Positions 38,371 to 49,622 of a stretch of DNA of 64,000 nucleotides are shown here, piece by piece. Source of the stretch: Apis mellifera (taxonomy: Eukaryota > Arthropoda > Insecta > Hymenoptera > Apidae); contig NC_037648.1 of the NCBI RefSeq assembly GCF_003254395.2, forward strand, positions 496,001-560,000, in the 5' to 3' direction. Numbering within the stretch: the first letter of the stretch is position 1; every line of letters begins with the position of its first letter. Both the position numbers and the translations under genes were made by a program. The notes below the pieces were generated by a model that was not told the origin of the DNA, did no database searches, and worked only from the letters and a program-made list of their open reading frames with translations.

Positions 38371-39691
38371 CTTTGAAATATAACAAACAAAGTATCTTTC
38401 CAAATTAATCCATCCAGAGAGAAATCCGTATTTTCACTTGGCAAATATTCTCTTCTCAATACTATTCTTGATATTATCTTCCCAATATAATCAAACGAAC
38501 ATCACAAATTTGATGTCAACATAACAAAATTGATGTCCACTTGAATTTACTTGAAAATTATTTATTTAATCCCTTATAATATATATAACACTTAGGAAGT
38601 CGATTGAAAAATCAGATTGGAGAATCGAATTTTTTCATATATCTCTCTCTCTCTCTCTCTCTTTCTCCTCCAAGAATAATTCGTTCGATGGTCGATCTCT
38701 TCCTTCCTGTCACGTTTGCCGATACGAAATTGAATCTGCGACGACAGGCCAGCAGATCTATTAAACGTAACGATGGCACGCCGACCGTTTCTTGGAGAGG
38801 GAAAACGTGGAGGACGTGGAGCGTGGGGGGAGGGAGAGGATAGAGGGGGCAACTATCGCGGTGTTAAAGGGACGAAAAAGGGGGAGGGAGAGAGGGAGAA
38901 AAAAAAAAAGAAAGAAAAATAGAGCCGAAAGAGGTGGTTTTTTTTTTCCCCGCTCTCGTTGGGAACGCGTGCCGGTCTGCCTCGGAAGGGGAGGAAAGTG
39001 GGGGACTTGCGCGATTCGTGACAGTTCGGGGAAGAGTGGCCTTCCCGAAGGCGCGTCCACCTCTTTAAATACTTTCGCCCGCGGGTCGCGCATGCGTGAG
39101 AATAACTACCTACTCTCGTGACAAAACCTACCCTGAGGTCGCGACCTTCCTAAATACCGGTCAAGAATGAGGTATTCGGGGGGGAAGATGGCCGAATCAT
39201 TAGCCGAGATCTCTAAAATGATAGGAGGGGTTGGGGTGAGATAAATTTAATATTTTTCTCTTTCGTCTCGAACCCCTCGATCATCTTTTGAAATAATCAT
39301 CGTCTGAAATTGATTAATAGTTTTTTTCTTTTCTCATTCTTTTACTTGGCGGATGTTTACTTCGCATTTAAATAAGATTTTACGCTATTCCCGGAGAAAA
39401 AAGTGAAATATATGGCTCTTCGTTCAAGGTTGCAATGTTTCGCATAGAAGAGAGGAACGAGGAATGTATTTTAAAAAAAAAAAGAAAAAAGTTATTATCT
39501 TTCATTCAAGGCCTACAGTACTTGATACATAATGTAATACGTAAGAATTACGTCTAAGATTATATGTACAACGTGCTTCTATAAATGTAACTACTTTTCA
39601 ACTATAAAAAGAGAGAGAGAATGAAAAAAAGAGGAAAGATATCGAGAGAAAAATCATCCAATTGGAATTATAAAATTATTAATTTACTTAC
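38371..39691 (-). other. LARP6 first intron and possible inner promoter
   Basis: Intron between the 5' leader exon and the first coding exon. It holds a CT/GA-rich tract at about 38,640-38,670, a G-rich purine stretch on the plus strand at about 38,820-38,940, and an NRF-1-type site at 39,088-39,097. Frames on both strands here (for example 38,792-39,121) are purine/pyrimidine-repeat artefacts. A start site within this intron is plausible. Confidence 0.45.
39088..39097. promoter_or_regulatory. NRF-1/Ewg-type site GCGCATGCGT
   Basis: GCGCATGCGT matches the palindromic NRF-1 consensus (YGCGCAYGCGCR) at all but its last positions. The insect homologue is Erect wing. It lies about 730 bp upstream of the LARP6 start codon, in the GC-richest part of the locus. 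An identical decamer lies in the cyclophilin promoter at 57,431-57,440. Confidence 0.5.
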
Positions 39692-39851
39692 CGTGAAAAA
39701 CGAGCGGCAAGGATTTTCATCCAAACTTGTTACGAATCCGGCCAACTTTAATGCGAGAAAAAAAAAAGAAAGAAAGAAAAAAGAAAAAGAAAAATAAAAG
39801 TAGAAGGAAAAAAGTAGAAGGAGCGAACTCTTCGACCACTGTTGGACTACC
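39692..39851 (-). other. LARP6 5' leader exon with possible micro-intron
   Basis: A strong donor ACG|GTAAGT ends an exon at 39,692. Upstream, AAG|GTAGTC after 39,851 and a long pyrimidine tract ending TTAAAG before 39,745 could remove a 105-bp micro-intron (39,850-39,746), leaving a 54-bp exon. All junctions keep frame with the coding exon, but no in-frame ATG lies upstream of MEEVDIQQ and an in-frame TAA does, so this is 5' leader rather than coding. The exact 5' end is unknown. Confidence 0.45.
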
Positions 39852-42800
39852 TTGTCGTCCGAGTCTGTCACGGAAGCCGGAGGATGCCGAGACGGCTGTT
39901 ACAGGAAGGAAGGACTTCTTTATGGTGGTGGTGAACCTCGGTAACCTCGAGAAGAGACCCGGCGGGCTTATTCACAAACGCGTTTCGCATTGCATCCGGA
40001 CGCTGCCAGCATAATAAGATATAGGTCAAGTGCGGCTGGTACCATGTATGGCCATACCTGTGCCGAGGAAGGACAAAGATATACGCAGGTTATCGAGTTG
40101 AAAGGGTTCACTCTACATCTTCGCCTCTTCGCCTATTTCGTACGCCACCTGTCGTACAAAACGCTTGATCGCGTCTAGAATTAATTTCTACGCTTAAGAA
40201 GGAAAGTGTAAATTTTATCATCATCGGTGTTTCGATTCTCTTTTATTTACGATATTTTTATTTATTTATTTATTTATTTTCATCAAGAGGAATATTTATT
40301 TTGTTATTTGTTGTTTATGTTATATATAAGGTTAAAAAGAGAACATAAAAATGTAAGGTTATGATTACTCGATTAACAGAATTTGTAATTTATACGTATC
40401 TTTGATTAATCTTTGGCGATTCACATTGATGAATCACATTGTTAGAATCTAATTAATAGTTCTTTGAACCAATTGACGAATAATCATATATTTGTAAGTA
40501 TACGAGTATTTTTCTTATATTTCACTATGGTTTAATATTCTTTTCAATCATTTCGATTATAAATTAAATGTAAAAAATAATTATATTATTTTTATATTCT
40601 TAAATTAAAACGTAATCTAATCGTTTATCTTTTCGAAAAATTGAATTAAGATTTACGTAAAAGTATTTAGAGCTGTATCGTATATAACCCTCTTAGGTAT
40701 GGCTTCTTTATTACGTAAGTTGGTCGGTCCAAACCTTTCAGAACCGTAGATTATTTGTGCAACGTTTTTTGAAATCGTTATTCACCAGTTTATATTTGAT
40801 GATAATTACGTTCTTTTGCGTAATTATAAGAATAATATGTATGTAAAATTACATTATCCAATTATGTTTCACGTTTTATTATTGTAATATAATATATTTT
40901 CTTAAATATTCTCTTATTCCCGATTATATTTTCATCTTAACACTTAATAATCTACCAATTGTTCTCAATTATCCAAATATTCTTCCAAATGTTACTTTCA
41001 AATTCATACGTTAAAATTTTACTTTCTTGGTACTATAAAAATTACGATATATATTTACGATTATTATCTCTGAAATTAATAAATATCCAGTTATAATTAT
41101 AAATATTAATAAATATGCAAAAAAGAAAATGGAATTTCATTAACGTAAAATTTTTAACATTTTAAATAATCCAAATATTCTTCCAAATTTATATGCTTTC
41201 TTATTTTCTTTTTTTACTATTACAAAAATTTAATATATTATTATTAATTAAGTAGAAAGTAGTAGGTTTCCAATTTAAAAAAAAAGATAGAATTTTACAA
41301 TGAAACTCATTCAAATTCGCAATATGAACAGCTGCAATTAACATCCAATGCACGATTCAAATATTCAACCCTGAGGGGATATTTCAAAAGACAATCCTTT
41401 AAAAGCACTAGTAACATAACTGAAGAATGTAAAAGCCTGCCGGGAACGTTTTTAACGAGATAAACATACAATGAAAATAGTACGGCATAGATTTACCATG
41501 ATTTTCTTTTTTTCATTAATATAAAAATTTCCATAATTTTTTTTTTATTTTTATCATAATATCGTTCAAATATACATAATGTGTACATAAATAACGTAAC
41601 ATAAACAATATAATGCGCGAATAAAATAAATATTTATACGTATTTTATAAATTTAAGAAAGATTAATAATAAACATAGTGAAAATTCACGTCAAGTGAAT
41701 TCGAAATGGAAAATGAATGATTAATTTTTTAACGATGCGAACGAAATTAAAACAAACGATATTTCCTACGCTATTTCGATCAATCGTCAACTGGAAATAG
41801 CATTCTATTTTCTTCGAAGCAAACGAAACGAATGACAACAGTGGTGTAAATAAATAAAATACTTATCGTTCGAAGAAATTTCGTACAATAATACCATTAT
41901 TTTTATTCGTTTAAAAATAAATTATCGATAATAATTATTATACAAATTCGAGTTAAATGATATAATTATCGAATAAAATTAAAAAAAAAAAAATCACCTC
42001 TTACGTAATTATCGATTATGAAATATATCGATACAGAAATAATAATTGTTTTAAAATATTATTAAAATTTTTCAATTTTCGTCGTTAATAAAATTTCACT
42101 TACGATCGTCACAAAACGTGGTTAATTATTTAATCCATTCGAAGAGAAACCAGGACGCGAGCACTTGTAATTGTCGATCTACCGAGGTCTCTAGGAAGGA
42201 TCTTAAGACGATCTCTTTTCTCTCTTACGTATGTCCTTCTTCATCTTTTATAACCGAGATAACGAGCGATCCAAAATTCTCGATTTAAATTCTTGAAAGG
42301 AAACACGACAGTGGCCTCGTATCTCTCTAAAACGTGTTATTCATCGTCTTATAAGAATTATCAATGATTGTATGTTTTCAAACGACGTAGTAAGTGCGCG
42401 AGTAAAAAGAAAAAGTGGAAAAAAAAAGTGAAAAAAAAATCGTGACGAGCTTCCAATAGAATTTCATAAATTCTTCGAAAGTAATTTGATTATAATTAAG
42501 TGAGAACGCGAAAATAATTGAGGATTAAGAAAATATGGGATTAGATAGAATACTTAGAATATTTAGTAATATTGCATATAGGATTTTTCATCTTCTTAGA
42601 AGCACTTCATTTTTTAGTTGAGTTACTTTAATACTTTCATTGCACGTTACCTTTCTTTATAACCTATGAAAGATAATACATTTTGAAGATCACGAGGGAA
42701 ACAAATGTAACAGGATATCATCGTCCATGTTTATCGTCGTTAGCCTTCAAAGTATTTCGATGTAAAATGAACGTTCGTGAAAAGTTCAGTATACGTCTTC

Positions 42801-44340
42801 GTTCACGTAATCGTCATCTCCTTTTATTGATGCGTTTGATGTAATTTATTGCAATGCTTGAGAAATCGATTAACATTATCCATCTAATACGATTTACCAT
42901 TCGAATGTCTTATTATTGTAAGAAAGTTAATAAATATTTAAGGTTATGAATTATCGTATATAATTTTGCTTATAAACATATTTAATAAGATATTGAAATA
43001 GTTGAATTCTAAATTAAAATTTGATTTCTAATCGATCTGTAGACTTGTTTTGACATGTTTTTGATCGATAACAATTTAATTATCTACGAATTTATTTATT
43101 TATATTTTTATTGTAAAAAGATAATTATTAAATTCCTCAAACAATGTGCACTCCATCGCCACGCATAAAATTATAACGTTGGTCAACTATACTGATCTTC
43201 GTCGATTAAAATATTAAAGAACGTTTAAAAATATTATAATTATGCTTCCAAGCGTTATTTTATCAAAATTTGACATCTTATTTCTGCTCAAAGAAGCATC
43301 GATCGAGACAGAAGAATCTGGAAAATAGCAGTTATCCAATATACCCTACAATGTTATCGTCCAACGTTTGCGACGATTTCCCGACACAGAGGGCGGCGAT
43401 TCCTTGAGGCGATTCTTAGTTGTTCATCGTCTTGTTCTGTTCACTGGAGACGGGAGCAGAACTCGAACTGGGTCAGGGCAGCGCGCCAAATGGTTGGATC
43501 AATTTTATTTTAAATTTATCAAGTCCGCTTCGACTCCATGGACACGCGTGATCAGTTCAGATTTCCAGACTGTGCATACCGATTAAAATGGTACTTTGCT
43601 TGTGTAACGCGAAAAATAAACAACCATCAAATTATTCCTCGATTCTTTTTTTCAGAAGAAAGATCTAAGATTTTAAGTATATTTTTTTCAATATATCGTT
43701 GCATAATTTTATCTGAATATAATATGAAAATTATAATATAATATATAATATGATATATATAATATGAAAATTTGATTCATTATTTGTAATAATTAATTTT
43801 ATATTTATATAAAAACGAAATTATGAGAAACGATATAATCCTATTATTTGTTTCGATGATCTATCATATATATGCTTCAATAATCGTAAGAAAAAAAAAA
43901 TGAAGAATTTTAAAAAATGTAATGCATATGTGCAATGCATAGCTTGAAATTTTAATTTGAATCAAAGAAATCATTTTGACATTACGTTTACAAGAGAAAA
44001 TCGCGTAAAGATATGCAAGTGTACATTTTGCATCTACATCTACATCGATCACAGATTTCTATCTTCGATCAAAGAATTTCCTCTTTAATAAATCTTCGAT
44101 TGTTATTCTTCATTCCAGTTAAATCGTTTATTTTTTTCTTTTTTTCATTATCCAATTGTGATTACTTATAAGCAATAATCATTTTTGAGAAAAGATCGAA
44201 CATATTTTATCGTAATTGTCTATTATAAATAATATATATATATATATATATATATTTCAAATAATTAATTTTTATGAAATTTTCCTGGCGAGATTTATTA
44301 TATACTACGTTTATGCGAGATAATTGTTTTCATATTTATA

Positions 44341-44345
<5 letters not shown>

Positions 44346-44395
<50 letters not shown>
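44346..44395. repeat. (TA)n microsatellite
   Basis: About 25 TA units, the longest TA run in the window, directly abutting the GC-rich island that starts at 44,396. Confidence 0.95.
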
Positions 44396-44400
<5 letters not shown>

Positions 44401-44570
44401 GGGAAAACATACCACATGGGATAAGTAATAACGGAGAACCACTGGAACTATGTGAGTCAGGCAGAATAAGGTCCAATATAAGGCCCTGAGGTGATTCGCC
44501 TAGACGGCCATGACCATATTACAGGCCAAAGGCCCCCGATACCATCTATACTTCCAGTAACAATTGATGA
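44396..44570 (-). other. unexplained GC-rich island, nearly open frame
   Basis: A 175-bp patch of balanced composition inside extreme AT sequence, bounded by a TA repeat on the left. On the minus strand one frame is open through it except for one TAG (44,502-44,500), with predicted peptide pieces such as RWYRGPLACNMVMAV before the stop and LYWTLFCLTHIVPVVLRYY after it. It contains the short inverted repeat GGCCAAAGGCC. It may be a piece of a dispersed repeat or decayed mobile element, or a non-coding RNA. I cannot name a family. Confidence 0.35.
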
Positions 44571-44995
44571 AATCATTACTGGCAATTTTTTATACTTATA
44601 GTGATAAAACTAGAATTAGTAACAAAAACTTCATTGTATTTAAATATTATCTAATTCATCATTTTATTATTTATAACATAAAAGTAATTGTGTAAAATAT
44701 AAATTTCATTATAAAAAATAAATTTTGAAAAAAGTTATAAAATATTAATAAAAATAATCGATATTTAAGAGATCAAATTATATAAAATTTAATATTAAAA
44801 GAATATTATAATATTATAATATATTAATAAAAACATTTTAATATATTGTTACAAGATATATCGTTTTTAATATGATAAAGCTTAATTTAATAACATGCGC
44901 ATATTATTATTATTATTTTACGATTTAAACAGTTCATTATATAATTTATAAAGATGAAAATAATAAATGTTTCATATATAAAGGCTATAAAAATT

Positions 44996-44998
<3 letters not shown>

Positions 44999-45029
<31 letters not shown>
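44999..45029. repeat. (TA)n microsatellite
   Basis: About 15 TA units, 110 bp beyond the CNOT10 stop codon, probably in or near its 3' untranslated region. Confidence 0.95.
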
Positions 45030-45031
<2 letters not shown>

Positions 45032-45140
45032 TACATATATTAATTACTTACATTTGTATTTAAAAAATCTATAATTCTTATATGGTATACATTTATTTAC
45101 ATGTATAGAAAGAAAATTTGTACAATTATAAAATTTACCA

Positions 45141-48056
45141 TCAACGATATTGTGGACAATGTTGTTTTATTATTGACCTTGAAATATCTACATGACCTAT
45201 TATAGAAAAATAAAATTGTTAATAAATTTTTTCTTAATATTATTTATAATTAAAAATATTATTATTACCTAATTGTAATTCTATATATAAGGCTAACATT
45301 ATTACATGTATAGGAACATCACAATCAGGACCTTTTGACATCCAAACCTAAAATATTTGTTAAAATCATCAATTAATGATAAATATAGTATATGTTATCA
45401 AAATAATTTATATATATCTATAAATCTATATAGAAAATATACATATAAAATATATACATATAAAAATCATAAATTCTATACCTGTTTTAAAGTTTCTCCA
45501 GATTTATCAAGTTCACCACGAATAGCATAAGCTACAGCTAAATTGTAACGGAGTACAGCAATACCAGTAGGGACTGTTGTTGGATACCACACTATGAATA
45601 AATTATTATTAATAATTTCATATAATAATTATTTATAAAATTTATATAAAATAAAAAAATTTTAATAATATGTTTACTTTTTATAGGTTTTGAAATAACC
45701 TCATCAGATTTTTCTTTGTCTTTATCTTGAATTTCAGGAATAAGTACAGAAGTATTTAAGTCTTGAATATTTTCTGGTTTAAGATATTCAATAGCTTCAC
45801 TAATTTTATCCATTAATATCAAACTTTCTGCTGCATAAAGATTTCCCAACATTCTATATGCTCCAGGTAATTTATTAATATGTAATAATGCTTTAGCATG
45901 TTCAAGCGCAATAACATAATCACCAAGACATAAACATACATAAGCACTTGCAGCCAAAACGCTAATTTTTAAATTTAATGCCTCAATAGCTATAGTTTGA
46001 GACATTAAAGTAGTATGTTGAGTGCCTAAAATATTTTTAATGCAAATATTATATTATATATTTATAAATTTGATTATTATATATATATATATAAAATATT
46101 GTTTAAATACCTAAATTATGACCAGCTGTTAATGATAAAGATACTGTTTGTGGATTGTGAGCAATTGTAATTGGTACATTAAGTTCATTATTACTTGGTA
46201 ATAAAAATAATGCATTCTTTAAACACAAAGATGCAAATTCCAATGTTAATTGTGGTATAGCAGAAGGAAAACCTTCAGGATGATATTTTATATCTTTGGA
46301 AAGAGAGGAAGCTAAAATAATTTTTCTATTAATTCCTGAACCAACAACTTTTTGTACTAAATCCTTTCTTCGTTTTGGAATATTAAAATCGACTTCATTT
46401 GTCTGAAAAATAGTAAAATAACATATTAGAATAATAAATAAAATTCTAAAAAAAAATTATTTGATTTTTTTTTAATTTTTTATCACATTTTAATTAATAT
46501 AAGTATATAATAATATATTTACCGGTTTATGACAATAAATACAACATTCAGCAATTCTTAACCATAATTTAGGATTATTATGAAGCTTTTGTGAAGCATC
46601 CATAAAACAATCAAAAGCTACTGATGCTTGTCCTGCATGCAATAAAGACACACCTAAACTATACATTAATTCATAATGTTTATTCCCACCAAGAGTACAC
46701 AATGGTTGCAAAGATATAGGATCTATATAAAAACAATTTTTCTTTTTCAATTATTATTTGCAATATTCTTATATAAAAAATTATGAAATAGAAATTAGTT
46801 ATAATTACCACTATCTTTCATTTGTACACTTTCTAGAGCACATTTATTTTCATGTAAAGCTTTTCTTAAATAAAAACATGCCAAATTTGGTTTACCCATA
46901 GCAAGATGTAAACATGCCATATTATTGTAATATAACACAGCAGAAGATTCTCCAGTAGTTCTAAAAAAATTTAAATATAATAAATAAATTATTATTATAA
47001 AATAAAATTTTTCAATAATTATAAATTTAACATACTTAAAATCTAAATTTTCTGATGTTATAGAATTTAATAATTTAATAGCTTTCTTGTAATTTCCTCT
47101 TAAATATTCAAGATTAGCTTTTAAAAATACAGTTGATATATTCTGAAATTAAACAAAATTAAATACGAAATATACAATTCATAATATAAAAATATAAGAT
47201 CTAAAAATATAAAATCTAAAAATATCTTACTACAGGTGTACCCAAAGAAACTAATGTTTTCCACTCCCTTTTACACAATTTCAATTGATGCATCATAAGG
47301 TATATTCTAGCTTTGCATTTTAATAATTTTAATTTGAATGCATCTGTAGCTGTATCAACTTCTTTTTTTGGCTCCTTTTGTTCCTTTATAGATTTAATTA
47401 TACCCTCTTTGTCAACTGATGAGATTTTAGAATTATCTGTAGATATAAGTTGACTTTCTATATAATTAATTAAAGATAATGCTGCATCTGGTTGTTCTGT
47501 TATTATATGTAATTCTATCAAAAGAAGGCATACTTTATGTGCTAATGATTCTTCTGAAAAAAAAAAAATAATAATAATAATAAATAGATTAAGTTTAATA
47601 TTAATTTATGCTTTAATAAAAATTTTCATAATTAATATATTATTTACCCATAGGTTCTATGAAAGCAAATAATCTATTCATAATTTGAAGTGCAGCGTTA
47701 TATTGTTTTGAATGATATAATAAAACTGCTTGATTATACCTCATAACACATTTTTCAATATCATCTATAGTTTCAGTTGAATCAATTGTAGACATTTGTC
47801 CACATATTGCATTTAAGCTTTTTCTTAATAATTCTGTTTTTTTTAAATCATTTTTATAACATTCTACTACAACTTTATTATGCATTACTTTTAAATCTTT
47901 AGGCCTAAGAGTTTCTAGTTTATTTAAATATGATAAACAATTAGCATATGAGCCTTTTTGAAATTCAGATAATGCATTTTGAGCCAATTCACGTTCTTGT
48001 TCTGTTATTACTCCAGGACCAATATCTTTATTCTGTAGTTCAGATGTTTCACTCAT
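45141..48056 (-). CDS. CNOT10: CCR4-NOT complex subunit 10
   Basis: TPR-solenoid subunit of the CCR4-NOT mRNA deadenylase; with CNOT11 it docks on the N-terminus of CNOT1. Ten exons: 48,056-47,648; 47,553-47,231; 47,142-47,036; 46,960-46,809; 46,722-46,523; 46,402-46,111; 46,025-45,678; 45,591-45,482; 45,347-45,269; 45,196-45,141. Phases agree, giving 691 residues (human about 744). TPR-like helices are evident in ELAQNALSEFQKGSY, AVLLYHSKQYNAALQIM, YYNNMACLHLAMGKPNLA and LGVSLLHAGQASVAFDCF. The conserved segment LWLRIAECCI lies mid-protein. The stop is TGA after HCPQYR. Coding sequence is strongly AT-biased like its surroundings, in contrast to LARP6. Confidence 0.93.
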
Positions 48057-49622
48057 TTTTATTTATTACATAGCAATATTTATCATGTTTTAAAAATTTT
48101 TGAATTTCACAAATTTATATACAACAATTAAAGCTAAACAATTTTTCATATTTTCATATTTGACATTTATGGAGGTTAAACTTGTATCAAGTTAGAAAAT
48201 TCTAACTATCCTTCTATAAAAAAAATATTTAATTTAAATTTATTAAACATAAATAATATTAAAATAATATTTAATTAAAAATAATTATTGTTCTAATCCA
48301 AGTAAATTTAAAAATTAAATCCTTAACAACAATAACAAAGTATAGAATAAACCTACCATTTTATGAGATTTTGTATCCTATGTTTTGATTTACCGATCGT
48401 GCAAGAATTTTGATATGCCCTCTATAAGTTAAGGCTGAATTTAGGAATTATATTCAACATAATTATTAAAGCTGGTAAAGTCAATTAATCAATAGATATA
48501 GAAATATTTACGTTTGCTTTAAATACAAGATGTAATTTAAAAGCTTTGAATGAAATAAATAGAGTGGGAATATATGATAAAATGATAAAATAAATAATAT
48601 AGATTGCTTTAAATAAATAAATAAATAAATTTAAATAATTCAATAATAAAAATATAAGATCATAATATTATATTTTTGTAATGTTATTAAATAATGTTTT
48701 AACTAAAATATTCAACTACAAATATTACAAGAGAAATAATGAAATACTTTCATTTTTTACAAAATTATATTATATAATTATTCATTTAAATAAAAAAAAA
48801 TGAATATTAAAATAAATTTTAATTGATAATTCCTTTTCCAATTAAAAAATGTAATAAAATTTTTATTATAATAAATAAACAATATTTTAATATATATATT
48901 AAATTAAATTTATTATGAACTGAAATATCTAAACAACGATATAAATTTACATATCAATTTACATATAATATAATAATATTATGTATATTATATTTATTAA
49001 ATTTTTATATTTTTAATATAATATATGGATTATTATAATTTATATAATATTACTTACTATAATATTACTTAGATATTACAAATACACAATAATAATTTAT
49101 CGATTTCAATAAAAATAATAACGAAAATATACACGAAATTGAATCTTATAAGATAAATATGTTTTTAATATATAATTTATATCAAATTTATATTATTATA
49201 ATATTTAGATTTTTAAAAGTGCCTTAATTAATAGATTTATATTAAAGATTAATTAGAAATCAAAATAATAGTACGATAAAAACATTATGTCCGATGGACC
49301 ATGATTATTCATTTAAAAAATATAACAAAGTATATATTAAATTGTTATAAACAATAATTATAATTATCTTTTAATAATTTAATTAAAATTGTATAATAGA
49401 GCTAATTAATAAATTTAAATTAAACTGTAATCATTTTTTGAACTCTTTTGTAACTCTTAGGTTATCTAAATGTAATTATTTCATAAATAACAAATTGTTT
49501 ATTTAATTTCAATTTTTGCTTTAAAATTAAGTTCTAATTTTGTTATATTATTATTATTATGAATTATTATGTATAATTATTGTATTCACAACTCATTATT
49601 ATCACTTAAAATAACGTAAACA
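48057..49622. promoter_or_regulatory. divergent promoter region, CNOT10 and zinc-finger gene
   Basis: 1.57 kb of AT-rich DNA between two genes transcribed away from each other; both promoters must lie here. The CNOT10 start is likely within the first 350 bp, where bases are slightly more balanced (ccgatcgtgc at about 48,395). I see no clear TATA, DRE or NRF-1 site. Confidence 0.4.

Larger units (their letters stand above)
39852..45140. other. non-coding region between LARP6 and CNOT10
   Basis: About 5 kb without a supported gene. The first few hundred bases, to about 40,180, are GC-richer and probably contain the LARP6 promoter. From 40,200 to 43,300 the sequence is AT-rich. A GC-richer island lies at about 43,340-43,600, with a GCGCGCCAAA (E2F-like) element but no convincing frame. 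Long TA repeats at 44,232-44,256, 44,346-44,395 and 44,999-45,029 flank a second island at 44,396-44,570, described separately. Confidence 0.55.

Noticed and set aside
38792..39121. plus-strand frame rich in Arg, Gly, Glu and Lys
   Set aside because: It is a translated GA-rich purine tract within the LARP6 first intron and has a mirror frame on the other strand.
39668..39871. 67-codon minus frame that appears to begin MTDSDDK
   Set aside because: The first codon is GTG, not ATG; an in-frame TAA lies just upstream and the middle is a translated poly-pyrimidine tract. It is better read as LARP6 leader with an optional micro-intron.
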